Positions 32,587-40,741 of a DNA stretch of 48,797 nucleotides are shown here, piece by piece. Numbering within the stretch: the first letter of the stretch is position 1; the number at the start of each line of letters is the position of its first letter. Under the pieces are notes generated by a model that ran no database searches, had not been told where the DNA came from, and was given only the letters and a program-made list of their open reading frames with translations. The position numbers were made by a program, and so were the translations under genes. Origin of the DNA: Natronorubrum sulfidifaciens JCM 14089 (GTDB lineage: Archaea; Halobacteriota; Halobacteria; Halobacteriales; Natrialbaceae); contig NZ_AOHX01000043.1 of NCBI RefSeq assembly GCF_000337735.1, forward strand, positions 1 to 48,797. Direction: 5' to 3'.

Positions 32587-33492
32587 TCAGTCTGTCGGAC
32601 CGTGCCGTCGTCCCCGTTCGATCGTCGTCGCATAAATCCCCGCGAGAACGACGAGGCCGCCGACCACCGTCACCGTATCGGGCACCTCCGCGAGCAAGAC
32701 GAACGCGAGCACCGTTGCGCCGACGGGTTCGCCCAGCCAGGCGACGCTAACCACGACCGACTCGAGGTGTTTCAACACCCAGTTGACGACGGTGTGGCCG
32801 AAGACGCCCGGGCCGACGGCCATCCCGAGAAAGAGCAGCCACTCTCGAGTCGGGTAGTCGACGTACGCGTGGCCCTGCGCGCCGACGAGGACGAACAACG
32901 TCAGCGCACAGGCAGTGTAGACGACGGTGACGTACGGAAACAGCGGGACACGCTGGCGAATCGAGCGACCGGCGAGCACGTAGCCCGCGACGGTGACCGC
33001 CCCGAGCAGGGCCAGCGCGTTGCCGTAGACGGTCGCATCCGAGAGCGGTGCGTGCCCGGCATCACCGAACGACATCACTGTCGCGCCGACGACTGCGACG
33101 GCGATGCCACTCACCGTCCCGCGGCGAATCCGCTCATCGAGAAGGAGTCCGGCACCGAAAGCGACGAAGATGGGCTGGGTCTGGACGATGGTGACACTCG
33201 CCGCGACACTGGTGTGATTCAAACTCTCGAACCACGCTGCGAAGTGAACCGCCAGCGCAACGCCGGCGACGGCTGCGAGACCGAAATCGCGACTCGAGAG
33301 GCGACGAAACGCCCCGAGATGGCGCACCACCGTGATGGGGGCGACGATCGCCGTCGTGAACAGCACCCGGTAGAAGGCCGCGACCGAACTCGGGGCCTGA
33401 CTCCAGCGGACCAAGATTGCGCTGGTGCTCGCCGCGAACACCGCGAACGCGAGGGCGACGGCCGGCGTTACCTCGAGGTCGGACGCGTTCAC
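32587..33492 (-). CDS. EamA/DMT-family transporter
   Basis: A 301-residue protein with ten membrane segments in two EamA halves. The first half contains SAILVRWSQAPSSVAAFYRV and the second VGPGVFGHTVVNWVLKHLES. It is a metabolite or drug exporter of the 10-TMS DMT group; the substrate is unknown. No ATG fits the N-terminus, so the GTG at 33492 (VNASDLEVTPAVALAFA) is used; the next ATG upstream would add a non-homologous antisense stretch. It lies 64 bp downstream of the NosL-like gene on the same strand. Confidence 0.87.
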   Translation of the reverse strand: MNASDLEVTPAVALAFAVFAASTSAILVRWSQAPSSVAAFYRVLFTTAIVAPITVVRHLGAFRRLSSRDFGLAAVAGVALAVHFAAWFESLNHTSVAASVTIVQTQPIFVAFGAGLLLDERIRRGTVSGIAVAVVGATVMSFGDAGHAPLSDATVYGNALALLGAVTVAGYVLAGRSIRQRVPLFPYVTVVYTACALTLFVLVGAQGHAYVDYPTREWLLFLGMAVGPGVFGHTVVNWVLKHLESVVVSVAWLGEPVGATVLAFVLLAEVPDTVTVVGGLVVLAGIYATTIERGRRHGPTD

Positions 33493-33556
33493 GTCGCCAG
33501 CAAACGAAGGAGGAGGCCAAACCGATTGCGAAACGGCGGGGGTCCGACTGGTCGGC

Positions 33557-34156
33557 TCAAAGCCGATTGCCGCGATAGATCGACGCAACTTCGAAATCGA
33601 CGTCCTCGAGGCCGATGATGTCGTCCTCAGTGAGGTCCTCTGGGTCCCACTCCTCGAGGTAGGCGACGGCGTCGTCGTGGTCGGCGAACACGCGCGGGTT
33701 GATATCCATCGGGTCGTCAGCCGCGTCCGCGTCGGTGATGAGCACGAAGTGTGCCTCGGTGGCGTCGACGAGCGAGGTCGTTCCGTACTCCATCGACCAC
33801 GCGCCGACGACCGGCGATTCAGAGGACGTGGCGACGAGATAGGCAAAGAGACAGCCGGGTGTATCGAAGACGGCACCCGTCCCGTCCTCGTGGGCGAGTT
33901 GGCTCTGCCACTGGGGGTAGTCTGTCGGTGTCATGTTGCAGACGGCACAGGCCTGTGTGTCCGAAAACTCGATCGGGTCGTCGCCCGGATGCTCCTCGAC
34001 GTTCGGGTCGTAGGCGGTGCCGGCGCGGTCGTCGTCACCGTCCGCTCCATCGGCTCCGTTGCCACCCAAACAGCCCGCGACGCTGGCCGCCGCCCCTGTT
34101 CCGAGCAGGCCGAGAAGCCGCCGCCGTCCGATCAAGCGCCCGCCGCGTTCGGTCAT
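33557..34156 (-). CDS. NosL-like copper-binding lipoprotein (Tat-exported)
   Basis: A 199-residue lipoprotein. MTERGGRLIGRRRLLGLLGT is a Tat signal and the lipobox is SVAGC (about residue 28). The mature protein has ACAVCNMTPTDYPQWQSQLA, the C-x2-C-x-M copper-binding motif of NosL family proteins, then TPGCLFAYL and an MDINPRVFADHDDAVAYLEE tail. NosL is a copper chaperone for nitrous oxide reductase; in organisms without it, relatives may serve other copper enzymes such as terminal oxidases. No nosZ is in the window. TlpA-like thiol proteins are close by. Confidence 0.85.
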   Translation of the reverse strand: MTERGGRLIGRRRLLGLLGTGAAASVAGCLGGNGADGADGDDDRAGTAYDPNVEEHPGDDPIEFSDTQACAVCNMTPTDYPQWQSQLAHEDGTGAVFDTPGCLFAYLVATSSESPVVGAWSMEYGTTSLVDATEAHFVLITDADAADDPMDINPRVFADHDDAVAYLEEWDPEDLTEDDIIGLEDVDFEVASIYRGNRL

Positions 34157-34254
34157 GGTCGTCCGTACTGGGCCGAACGGCAAAACGACCGCGGTTCATA
34201 CTGCCGCACACCAGTGAGTACACGCCCGATCGCGCCTCACGGCCCGTCGACGAC

Positions 34255-34752
34255 TTACTCGAGGCGTGCTTTCGTCAGCCGGTGGCGGGTCCGGAACATG
34301 GTGTCGAAGCCGACCTGTGAGGCGGCCGTGATTCCAGTTCCGAGTGCAACGACGCCCTCGAGGCCGCCACAGGGAAGCGTGTAGTCGACGCGGTCGTGGA
34401 CGACCGTCCGCTCGCCGTCGGCGTAAAACGAGTGCGTGTGTTCCCAGCGCTCGAAGGGGCCGTGGACCATCTCGTCGCGAAAGTACGCGCTCCCGTCGGT
34501 GCGCTCGCGCTCCGTGATCAGCGAGGTCCAGTGCTGGCGCGGCCCCACGCCGAACGGGCGCATCGACAGCGAGAGCTCCGAGCCCGGCTCGAGGACGTCC
34601 GGGTCCGGCTCGCCGTCAGGGCCGATCACGCGCTCGACCCGTAGCCTCATCCAGTCGGGCGTCACCGCCTCGAGCCCGCCGACTCGCGAGTGAAACTGCC
34701 AAACGTCCTCGAGGGGCGCATCGATCGTCGTGCGGCGTTCGTACGATGGCAT
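34255..34752 (-). CDS. SRPBCC/START-fold ligand-binding protein (cyclase/dehydrase-like)
   Basis: A 165-residue helix-grip protein. The N-terminal MPSYERRTTIDAPLEDVWQF is the hallmark of SRPBCC polyketide cyclase/dehydrase-like domains, with a deep hydrophobic cavity. FERWEHTHSFYADGERT and VHDRVDYTLPCGG follow in the usual order. It binds or transports a hydrophobic ligand; nothing points to which one. It is 98 bp from the NosL-like gene on the same strand. Confidence 0.83.
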   Translation of the reverse strand: MPSYERRTTIDAPLEDVWQFHSRVGGLEAVTPDWMRLRVERVIGPDGEPDPDVLEPGSELSLSMRPFGVGPRQHWTSLITERERTDGSAYFRDEMVHGPFERWEHTHSFYADGERTVVHDRVDYTLPCGGLEGVVALGTGITAASQVGFDTMFRTRHRLTKARLE

Positions 34753-34840
34753 CGCCCGTCTCTACGGGGGCCACCGTCAAAACGGGACAGCCATACGAGG
34801 GCTCCGGAGAGACCGCCTGCCCGACTGGGCACGAAGTTGG

Positions 34841-35269
34841 TTACTTCAACCGTTCCTGCAGGAACGACGGATGGGCTGCGGTGACGCCGTCGATCTCGAG
34901 CAGCGTTTCCGAGATGATCTCGCCCAGTTCGTCGCCGTCTTCGGCACGCACTTCCGCCATCAGCATATGGTCGCCGCTGGAACTGTACAGCGCCTCGACC
35001 TCGTCGAGCGCTTTGAGCGCTTTCGTCGCCTCGACGTAGCGTTCGCTCGCGACGTCGAAGCCGACCAGCGCGATCGTCTTGCTCGAGAGCTTTTTCGGGT
35101 CGATATCTGCCGAGTAGCCCACGATCACGCCTTCTTCTTCGAGTTGGTTGATATATTTTCGAACCGTCGGTTTCGAGACGTCCGCCCGATCGGCGATCTC
35201 GGCGTAGGACGCTTGGGCATCCTCCTCGAGAACCTCGAGGATGCGATCTTCCGTCGCCTGTGTACTCAT
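34841..35269 (-). CDS. Lrp/AsnC-family transcriptional regulator
   Basis: A 142-residue protein with an N-terminal HTH (EDAQASYAEIADRADVSKPT plus VRKYINQLEEEG) and a C-terminal RAM domain (IALVGFDVASERYVEAT; SSGDHMLMAEVRAEDGDEL). Such proteins sense amino acids or related metabolites as dimers or octamers. It has its own TATA-like box, and the direct downstream sequence does not show a co-transcribed partner (88 bp to the SRPBCC gene). The target genes are unknown; autoregulation is usual. Confidence 0.93.
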   Translation of the reverse strand: MSTQATEDRILEVLEEDAQASYAEIADRADVSKPTVRKYINQLEEEGVIVGYSADIDPKKLSSKTIALVGFDVASERYVEATKALKALDEVEALYSSSGDHMLMAEVRAEDGDELGEIISETLLEIDGVTAAHPSFLQERLK

Positions 35270-35290
35270 GCTACTCTGTTTTGCTCCGAC

Positions 35291-35301
35291 GGAAAAATAT
35301 C
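35291..35301 (-). promoter_or_regulatory. TATA-like box for the Lrp gene
   Basis: The minus strand reads GATATTTTTCC, centred about 27 bp before the ATG at 35269. AT-rich flanks (to about 35312) are the likely autoregulatory site. Confidence 0.55.
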
Positions 35302-35440
35302 TTTTGTATACGAAAACGACCGATAACCCGACGGAAGCGGCGGGATCGCCGGGGATCGAGCGGTCTGTGCATCTGCTCGAGGCCGCGCTTGCGAGACCGT
35401 CGGACTTATTCGCTCACTGGCCCCAGTTTCGGGGAACGAC

Positions 35441-35767
35441 ATGGTCGATGCGAACATCATCAGCGGGACCGTCTGGTTGCTCTGTGGCCTTGCGATCTTG
35501 TATCTCGGCTATCTGATCGCCATCCGTGGGCGAGCCGATCTGCACGCCAACTACGACGAGTCGGTCGATCCGGCGTACGTCTCTCGGTGGGCTGGCGGCA
35601 CTGCCCTGTTCATGGGCCTGCTCGTCGTGGCGTATGCGATCCGCGAGATGATCTACGGCTTTCAGCCCTACGCCCTCGGTGGGCTGCTCGTTGCGCTGCT
35701 CGTCTTGAGCTATCTGACGAAGCTGTTCGCCCGCGGCGTCGGGTATCGCGGCGAGTACGACGGCTGA
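35441..35767 (+). CDS. Small three-helix membrane protein
   Basis: A 108-residue protein with three membrane segments: about residues 7-27 (GTVWLLCGLAILYLGYLIAI), 50-68 (GGTALFMGLLVVAYAIREM) and 78-95 (GGLLVALLVLSYLTKLF). A polar loop with YDESVDPAYVSRW lies between the first two. The layout resembles DUF3784-type proteins, but I am not sure. It lies 75 bp upstream of the lipoprotein gene on the same strand. Confidence 0.65.
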   Translation: MVDANIISGTVWLLCGLAILYLGYLIAIRGRADLHANYDESVDPAYVSRWAGGTALFMGLLVVAYAIREMIYGFQPYALGGLLVALLVLSYLTKLFARGVGYRGEYDG

Positions 35768-35842
35768 GCCGCTGGTCGGTGTGGTCGACCCGCCGACCTC
35801 GAGCCGGTGAAATAATGGGGTTTGACTGTGCTTGTTACTGAT

Positions 35843-37006
35843 ATGCGCGTTTCCGATCTCGATCACATTCCTCTCCGCCTCACCGCTGTCCTGTTCCTCA
35901 CCGTGGTGCTCGCCGGCTGTGTCGCCGTTCCGGACGCCGGTCCGTCACAGGCCCACCTCGAGGACCGCCTCGCAGAAACCGAGCCACCCGAGGAAATGAC
36001 GGCAACCGTCGAGATCAGTGAAACGATCGACGGAGAGACGACCCAGCGCACCGAGACCGTCTGGCTCCGTGCGGACGGCACCAGTCGGATCGAAACCACC
36101 GCAAACGGCAGCGAGTTGGTCATCGTCAGCGACGGCACCGACCGATACGTCCACGACCTCGAGCGAGACACCATCCACAGCTACGAACGCGACCCGGACG
36201 CCTCGTTGCTCGAGGGCCGTTTCGCCCAGCCCGAACGATACCTCGACGCCTACGACGTGACTGCACTCGAGGAGACGCAGTTCGACGGTCAGGACGCCTA
36301 TCGCGTCGCGTTCGAACCGCCGGCGAACGAGACGATCGAGCGCTCAGCGAGCGTCTTAATCGGCCAGACGGAGTACGTCTTCCCGCTCGAGACCGCCGAC
36401 GCCGACCCCGACGAGCGCAGCGCCGACCGAGTCGAACTCTGGCTCGAGCAGGAGACGCTGTTCCCCGTCAAACACACCATCGCCGGCGACGGCATCGAAC
36501 TGACGACGACCTATCGAAATCTCTCGATCGACGGAGGCCTCGAGGACGACTTGTTCGAGCCACCGACGGCCGCGGACGACGACACCGACGAAACCGAGTT
36601 CGTCTTCCCCACGATCGACCAGTATGACACGGTCGCCGACGCCGAGGCGGCCGTGCCGGTCGCGGTCGCCGAGCCGTCAGCCGACGCGCTGCCGGACGCC
36701 GTTTCCTTCGACGGCGCGAGCAGCTACGAGTTCCACGACGAGGACCGAACGCAGGTGTCGCTCTTTTATCGCAACGAGGCTGGCGAGTCAGTGACGGTCA
36801 CCACGAGCGACGGCCCTCGAGCGTTCGCGACCGACGGCGACTCGGTCAGCGTCGGTGAGGCGACGGGCACGCTCGAGACCACCGAACAGGGCACGGAACT
36901 GCAGTGGTCGTGTGATGGGCTGTACTACTCGGTGTTCGTCAGCGACGCTGTCGGTGACGCGGAGGGTGCGGTTGCAGTTGGTGAATCGTTCGATCTCGAG
37001 TGTTGA
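35843..37006 (+). CDS. LolA/DUF2092-like lipoprotein with C-terminal DUF4367-like domain
   Basis: A 387-residue lipoprotein: RLTAVLFLTVVLAGCVAVPD carries a Sec-type signal and lipobox (LAGC, about residue 25). Residues about 45-245 form a half-barrel of the LolA/LppX/DUF2092 type (TVEISETIDGETTQRTETVW; GTDRYVHDLERDTIHSYERD). The C-terminal part (about 265-387) looks like a DUF4367 domain (VSLFYRNEAGESVTVTTSD; TELQWSCDGLYYSVFVSDA). It probably binds a hydrophobic ligand or modifies signalling outside the membrane. Start set at the ATG at 35843; the longer frame adds residues before the signal. Confidence 0.75.
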   Translation: MRVSDLDHIPLRLTAVLFLTVVLAGCVAVPDAGPSQAHLEDRLAETEPPEEMTATVEISETIDGETTQRTETVWLRADGTSRIETTANGSELVIVSDGTDRYVHDLERDTIHSYERDPDASLLEGRFAQPERYLDAYDVTALEETQFDGQDAYRVAFEPPANETIERSASVLIGQTEYVFPLETADADPDERSADRVELWLEQETLFPVKHTIAGDGIELTTTYRNLSIDGGLEDDLFEPPTAADDDTDETEFVFPTIDQYDTVADAEAAVPVAVAEPSADALPDAVSFDGASSYEFHDEDRTQVSLFYRNEAGESVTVTTSDGPRAFATDGDSVSVGEATGTLETTEQGTELQWSCDGLYYSVFVSDAVGDAEGAVAVGESFDLEC

Positions 37007-37041
37007 CTGTCGCGGTGGGTTGTTGCCCACAGTATAGTAAC

Positions 37042-37109
37042 AACTGAAACGAGTGACACACAGATCGCAGAGCTGTCATTCGATCTGGTGTGCAGTGACG
37101 GTCAGTGGC
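37042..37109. repeat. Imperfect palindrome between convergent genes, possible bidirectional terminator
   Basis: CACACAGATCG (37058-37068) pairs with CGATCTGGTGTG (37082-37093) with one bulge. An outer pair CAACTGA (37042-37048) and TCAGTGG (37103-37109) extends it. The element overlaps the last codons of the small membrane gene at 37102. Its shape fits either a terminator or a mobile intergenic palindrome. Confidence 0.5.
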
Positions 37110-37365
37110 GACGATAGTTCTCTTGCACCCAGTGATAGAGTCGGATGAGACCGAACGCGCCGGCGACAATCCATGCGAGAGTAGTTAGCGCGGCGATAAG
37201 CAGTACACCGAACTCCCGCCCGTGGGACATCCAGCCGACCGAGGGAATCCAGCCAAACAGGTCGATCCAGCGAAAGAGCACGATAAGGACGGCGAACACT
37301 CCCAGCAACAACAGCCGATTTCGGATGTATGTCTTGATACGTCGTGGGGAGGACCGCTCCGTCAT
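37102..37365 (-). CDS. Small two-helix membrane protein
   Basis: An 87-residue protein with membrane segments at about 18-38 (LLLLGVFAVLIVLFRWIDLF) and 53-75 (VLLIAALTTLAWIVAGAFGL) and basic ends (SSPRRIKTYIRNR; HWVQENYRRH). I do not recognise a family. The ATG at 37365 has a well-placed TATA-like box at 37386-37395, supporting expression. It is convergent with the LolA-like gene. Confidence 0.65.
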   Translation of the reverse strand: MTERSSPRRIKTYIRNRLLLLGVFAVLIVLFRWIDLFGWIPSVGWMSHGREFGVLLIAALTTLAWIVAGAFGLIRLYHWVQENYRRH

Positions 37366-37385
37366 GGTTCGCTTTGCAACGAGGA

Positions 37386-37395
37386 GTTACATAAG
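37386..37395 (-). promoter_or_regulatory. TATA-like box for the 37102-37365 gene
   Basis: The minus strand reads CTTATGTAAC, centred about 26 bp before the ATG at 37365. Confidence 0.45.
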
Positions 37396-37437
37396 CAACA
37401 CCGATCCGTACCGTCGCCTGCATCTGTCGCCGCGGGA

Positions 37438-37500
37438 AGCACCCGATCAAGGGTGCTGGACACGACTGTCCCAGTTGTCACTCTCTGCTCGCTCGAGCAG
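37438..37500. other. Cluster of short hairpins downstream of porB
   Basis: AGCACCC/GGGTGCT (37438-37457, 7-bp stem), GGACA/TGTCC just after it, and CTGCTCG/CGAGCAG (37485-37500, 7-bp stem) follow each other. They lie downstream of the T-rich terminator of porAB and upstream of the divergent small membrane gene. No gene is seen in 37366-37550. Confidence 0.4.
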
Positions 37501-37510
37501 TCCACGATCA

Positions 37511-37526
37511 CACAAAAATAAAATCC
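37511..37526 (-). terminator. T-rich terminator after porB
   Basis: On the minus strand, about 25 bases after the porB stop codon, the sequence reads GGATTTTATTTTTGTG. Archaeal transcription often ends at such U-rich tracts, so this probably ends the porA-porB transcript. Confidence 0.55.
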
Positions 37527-37550
37527 GTCTAGTGAGGCGATCGACGGCGC

Positions 37551-38486
37551 TTACTTGTGACGGTCGAGCAGGTCGTAGCTGCGCTCCCACTCGGCGTCGT
37601 CGTCGAAGTAGCGCTCGGCCAGCGGCTCGTCGGGCAGTTCGCCGACGGCCTTCTTCTCCTCGGTGTAGGACGGGCGGTCCTCGTCGACGTAGTAGCGACC
37701 GGTCAGGACGGTGCCCTCGTTGAGGACGTCCTCGGTCTCGTGCATCATCTCGGCGGCCTCACGACGGTCCGTGACGTCGAAGTCGTAGTCGTCGGACTCC
37801 TGAACGTCGATGTAGGGGACGTACTGTCGGGCGTCCTTGTTCCAGGTTGGACACTGGGTCAGGAAGTCGACGTGGGCGAAGCCGTCGTGTTCGATGGCTT
37901 CCTTGATGATCTCTTTGGCCTGATTCGGGTTGACCGCGGCGGTGCGGGCGACGTAGCTCGCACCGGCGTTCAGCGACATCGACAGCGGACGCAGTGGCGT
38001 CTTCGCGCTGCCGGATGGCTGGGTCTTCGATTTGTGGCCTTTGGGACTCGTCGGCGAGGTCTGGCCTTTCGTCAGGCCGAAGATCTCGTTGTTGAAGACG
38101 ATGTAGGTGATGTCGTGGTTCTCCCGGGCCGTGTGGATCCAGTGGTTGCCACCGATGCCGTACCCGTCACCGTCACCGCCAGCGGCGATGACCTCGAGTT
38201 CGGGGTTGGCGAGTTTGGCGGCACGGGCCACGGGCAGCGATCGGCCGTGGATCGTGTGGAAGCCGTACGTGTCGAGGTAGCTGTTCAGCTTGCCCGAACA
38301 GCCGATCCCGGTCACCGTCAGCACTTCCTCTGGCGTCTTGCCGACTTCCGGGAGGGCCTGCTTCAGCGACTTCAGGACGCCGAAGTCACCACAGCCCGGA
38401 CACCAGGTCGGCTGTGGTTCGACACCGGGGGTGAACTCGTCCCGGTCGATCTCTCGCTCCTCTCCGATTGCGTTGAATGCACTCAT
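37551..38486 (-). CDS. porB: Pyruvate:ferredoxin oxidoreductase beta subunit
   Basis: The thiamine-diphosphate and Fe-S subunit of the ferredoxin-linked 2-oxoacid oxidoreductase, which makes acetyl-CoA and reduced ferredoxin from pyruvate. The 311-residue protein has the cluster-binding cysteines WCPGCGDFG, GIGCSGK and LTQCPTW, and the ThDP/Mg site GGDGDGYGIGGNHW followed by FNNEIFGLTKGQTSPTSP. The length matches haloarchaeal PorB, which is longer than KorB as I recall, so pyruvate is the likely substrate. It begins 2 bp after the porA stop. Confidence 0.9.
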   Translation of the reverse strand: MSAFNAIGEEREIDRDEFTPGVEPQPTWCPGCGDFGVLKSLKQALPEVGKTPEEVLTVTGIGCSGKLNSYLDTYGFHTIHGRSLPVARAAKLANPELEVIAAGGDGDGYGIGGNHWIHTARENHDITYIVFNNEIFGLTKGQTSPTSPKGHKSKTQPSGSAKTPLRPLSMSLNAGASYVARTAAVNPNQAKEIIKEAIEHDGFAHVDFLTQCPTWNKDARQYVPYIDVQESDDYDFDVTDRREAAEMMHETEDVLNEGTVLTGRYYVDEDRPSYTEEKKAVGELPDEPLAERYFDDDAEWERSYDLLDRHK

Positions 38487-38488
38487 GG

Positions 38489-40393
38489 TTAGTCACCTGC
38501 TGCGGGTTCGATTCGGACCTGTGCAGTCGGTTCACGCTCCTCTTCGGCGACGTTGACCTCGTAGCCCTCGACGACCTCGGCAGGTTCGAACGGGTTGCCG
38601 TTGTACTTGAGGAGGCTGGTCAGTTTCTCACCGAAGCGGCCGAGTTCCTTCTGGATGAGGCCGCGGAACTGGGCCGTGGCGTTCATCTCGACGACCATGG
38701 CCTCGTCGACGCTCTCTATGAACTCGGTCATCTCTTTCTCGGGGAACGGCATCATGTCGGAGACGGTGATGCCTTTGACCGAGTGGCCGTCATCGTTCAG
38801 GCGCTCGACAGCCTCGGCGACGGCACCGTGGCTCGAGCCCCACGTGATGATGCCGTAGTCGGCCGTCTCGTCGCCGTAGTAGGTCTGGTTCGAGGGGTGT
38901 TCCTCGTCGAGTTCCTCGCGGATGGAGTCGAGTTTCTCGATACGGCGCGTCATCTGGTAGACCCGGTTGTCCGCATCTTCGCTGATGTGGCCAACGGGCG
39001 AGTGTTCGTTCCCGGTCGCGAGGTAGCGCCCGCCCTTCTGGCCGGGCAGCGACCGTTTGCTCACGTTCTTCTCGTTGTCGTCGTAGCCGAAGCGTTCGAA
39101 CTTGCCCGAAGCGTCGTGGGCGGCCTCGAGGAGTTCGTCCTCGGTCAGCGTCGTGCCCAGTCCGGGTTCGGGCTCGCGGTCGAAGAACTCGACGTCGACG
39201 TTCGTGTTCTCGCCGGAGAGCTTCTGGTCGTAGATGATGATCGTCGGGATCTGGTACTCCCAGGCGATGTCGAAGGCGAGTCGCGTCTGCTCGTAGGCTT
39301 CCTCGATGGTGCCCGGCGCGAAGACGACGCGCGAGGAGTCGCCCTGACTCGTGTAGAGCACGAACTCGAGGTCGCCCTGTTCGGGCTTGGTCGGCATCCC
39401 GGTCGAGGGACCGGCACGCATCGACTCAACGAGCACGAGCGGCGTCTCGGTCATCTCGGCGAGGCCGAGCGGCTCGGACATCAGCGCGAAGCCACCGCCG
39501 GAGGAGCCGGACATGGCCTTGACACCAGCGTGGCTGGCACCGACGGCCAGTGCGGCGGCCGCGATCTCGTCTTCGACCTGTTCGGAGATTCCTCCCATGT
39601 CGGGGAAGTTCTGACTGAGGATGGTGAAGACGTCCGTCCACGGCGTCATCGGGTAGCCGGAGATGAACCGACAGCCACCGTCGATCGCACCGTAGGCGAT
39701 CGCGTTCGAGCCCGACAGCAGCGCCTGTTCGGTCTCGTGGGAGCCTTCGGGGGCACGCAGCTCGTGCTCGAAGTCGTACTCCTCGATGGTCATCTCGTAG
39801 GCCTCGTGGAGGATCTCGAGATTCGACTCGAGGATGTCCTCGCTCATCGCATCGGACATCAGGTTCTCGATGTGCTCGAGTTCCATGTCGAGCAGCGCGG
39901 CCGTGACACCGACACCGGCGGTGTTTCGCATGACCTCGCGGCCGTGTTCTTTAGCGAGGCTTCGAAGGTCGATCGGGAAGACGTGCCAGTTGTTTTCCTC
40001 GGCACGCTCCTCTAAGTTGATCGCCTCGACGTCGTCCTCACTGATGAGGCCCTCGTCGTAGACGATGATCCCGCCCTCTCGGAGTTCGTCGAGGTTCTCC
40101 GAGAGCGGCTTGATCTCTTCGTTGCCGTAGAAGGCCTCTTCCTGCGGGTTGCGGGCGAAGGAGTCGCCCAGCGAGAGCAGGAAGTTGTAGCCGTCCCCGC
40201 GTGACTGTACCTCGTGGTCTGCGGCCCGAATCTCGACGTAGGTGTGGCCGCCGCGGATCCGTGACGGATAGTGGCGGTGGGTAAAGATGTCGAGCCCCGA
40301 GCGCATCAGCGCTTTCGCGAAGTTCTGGCTCGTCGAGTCGATTCCGTCTCCGGAACCGCCTGCGATTCGCCAGATGAGTTCGTCGTCGCTCAT
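38489..40393 (-). CDS. porA: Pyruvate:ferredoxin oxidoreductase, fused gamma-alpha subunit
   Basis: A 634-residue protein. An N-terminal gamma domain (about 1-190; RIAGGSGDGIDSTSQNFAKA and HYPSRIRGGHTYVEIR) is fused to the alpha subunit (about 205-634; GSNAIAYGAIDGGCRFISGY and PMTPWTDVF), the standard haloarchaeal arrangement. It forms the alpha2beta2 enzyme with PorB. The length of about 630 residues fits PorA better than KorA. The ATG at 40393 (MSDDELIWRIAGG) is the family start; the longer frame upstream is not coding. porA and porB form a two-gene operon. Confidence 0.92.
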   Translation of the reverse strand: MSDDELIWRIAGGSGDGIDSTSQNFAKALMRSGLDIFTHRHYPSRIRGGHTYVEIRAADHEVQSRGDGYNFLLSLGDSFARNPQEEAFYGNEEIKPLSENLDELREGGIIVYDEGLISEDDVEAINLEERAEENNWHVFPIDLRSLAKEHGREVMRNTAGVGVTAALLDMELEHIENLMSDAMSEDILESNLEILHEAYEMTIEEYDFEHELRAPEGSHETEQALLSGSNAIAYGAIDGGCRFISGYPMTPWTDVFTILSQNFPDMGGISEQVEDEIAAAALAVGASHAGVKAMSGSSGGGFALMSEPLGLAEMTETPLVLVESMRAGPSTGMPTKPEQGDLEFVLYTSQGDSSRVVFAPGTIEEAYEQTRLAFDIAWEYQIPTIIIYDQKLSGENTNVDVEFFDREPEPGLGTTLTEDELLEAAHDASGKFERFGYDDNEKNVSKRSLPGQKGGRYLATGNEHSPVGHISEDADNRVYQMTRRIEKLDSIREELDEEHPSNQTYYGDETADYGIITWGSSHGAVAEAVERLNDDGHSVKGITVSDMMPFPEKEMTEFIESVDEAMVVEMNATAQFRGLIQKELGRFGEKLTSLLKYNGNPFEPAEVVEGYEVNVAEEEREPTAQVRIEPAAGD

Positions 40394-40741
40394 AGGTAAA
40401 TCAGTGGCCTGTGGGCCAACCGTACCGGGATTTTGCCCTACTGAACCTAAAGCCTTTGCTATACATTGCCATACATCTATCGTGAAGAATGAACAACCAT
40501 CCAAATATGATGTCTGCCGATGCACGTACTGCACATTGATAATGGATAACAATGAACGATCCAACATCTCCGCTCGTCTCTCCCGACTGTGACGGTGGCT
40601 ATCCGATTCGCCGACGGTTCGGTTCGTTGACTCCGTCGCGTCGGCGGTGAGCTGTCGGTCCGGCGTGACGCCGAACCGACCGCCCCTCACGAGCGCAAAG
40701 CCACCAGCACACTTTATGTGATTGTTATGGTATGGTCTCCC
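40394..40741. other. 348-bp divergent intergenic region between porA and the E2-OsmC gene
   Basis: No gene is seen here. The middle (about 40440-40565) is much more AT-rich than the flanks and holds TATA-like stretches on both strands (CTATACATTGCC at about 40459 read either way, and GATAATGGATAAC). A direct repeat ATACAT-TGCC-ATACAT lies at about 40461-40476. ACCGTACC at 40419-40426 is also found before E1 alpha at 46236-46243. The length and AT content suggest regulated divergent promoters. Confidence 0.5.
40713..40718 (+). promoter_or_regulatory. TATA-like box deciding the E2-OsmC start
   Basis: TTTATG lies about 26 bp before the ATG at 40742, so the in-frame GTG at 40718 and ATG at 40727 are probably upstream of the transcript start. 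Confidence 0.5.

Noticed and set aside
38500-38530. tRNA-like T-arm string GGGTTCGATTCGGACC
   Set aside because: It is inside the porA coding sequence and no acceptor stem, D-arm or anticodon arm surrounds it.
38477-40015. 512-residue frame on the plus strand opposite porA
   Set aside because: It is antisense to a clear PorA gene; long antisense frames are expected in high-GC DNA with strong third-position bias.
40394-40717. Short coding region in the 348-bp gap between porA and the E2 gene
   Set aside because: Frames crossing it have no plausible start signal or protein-like composition; the AT-rich content fits promoters.
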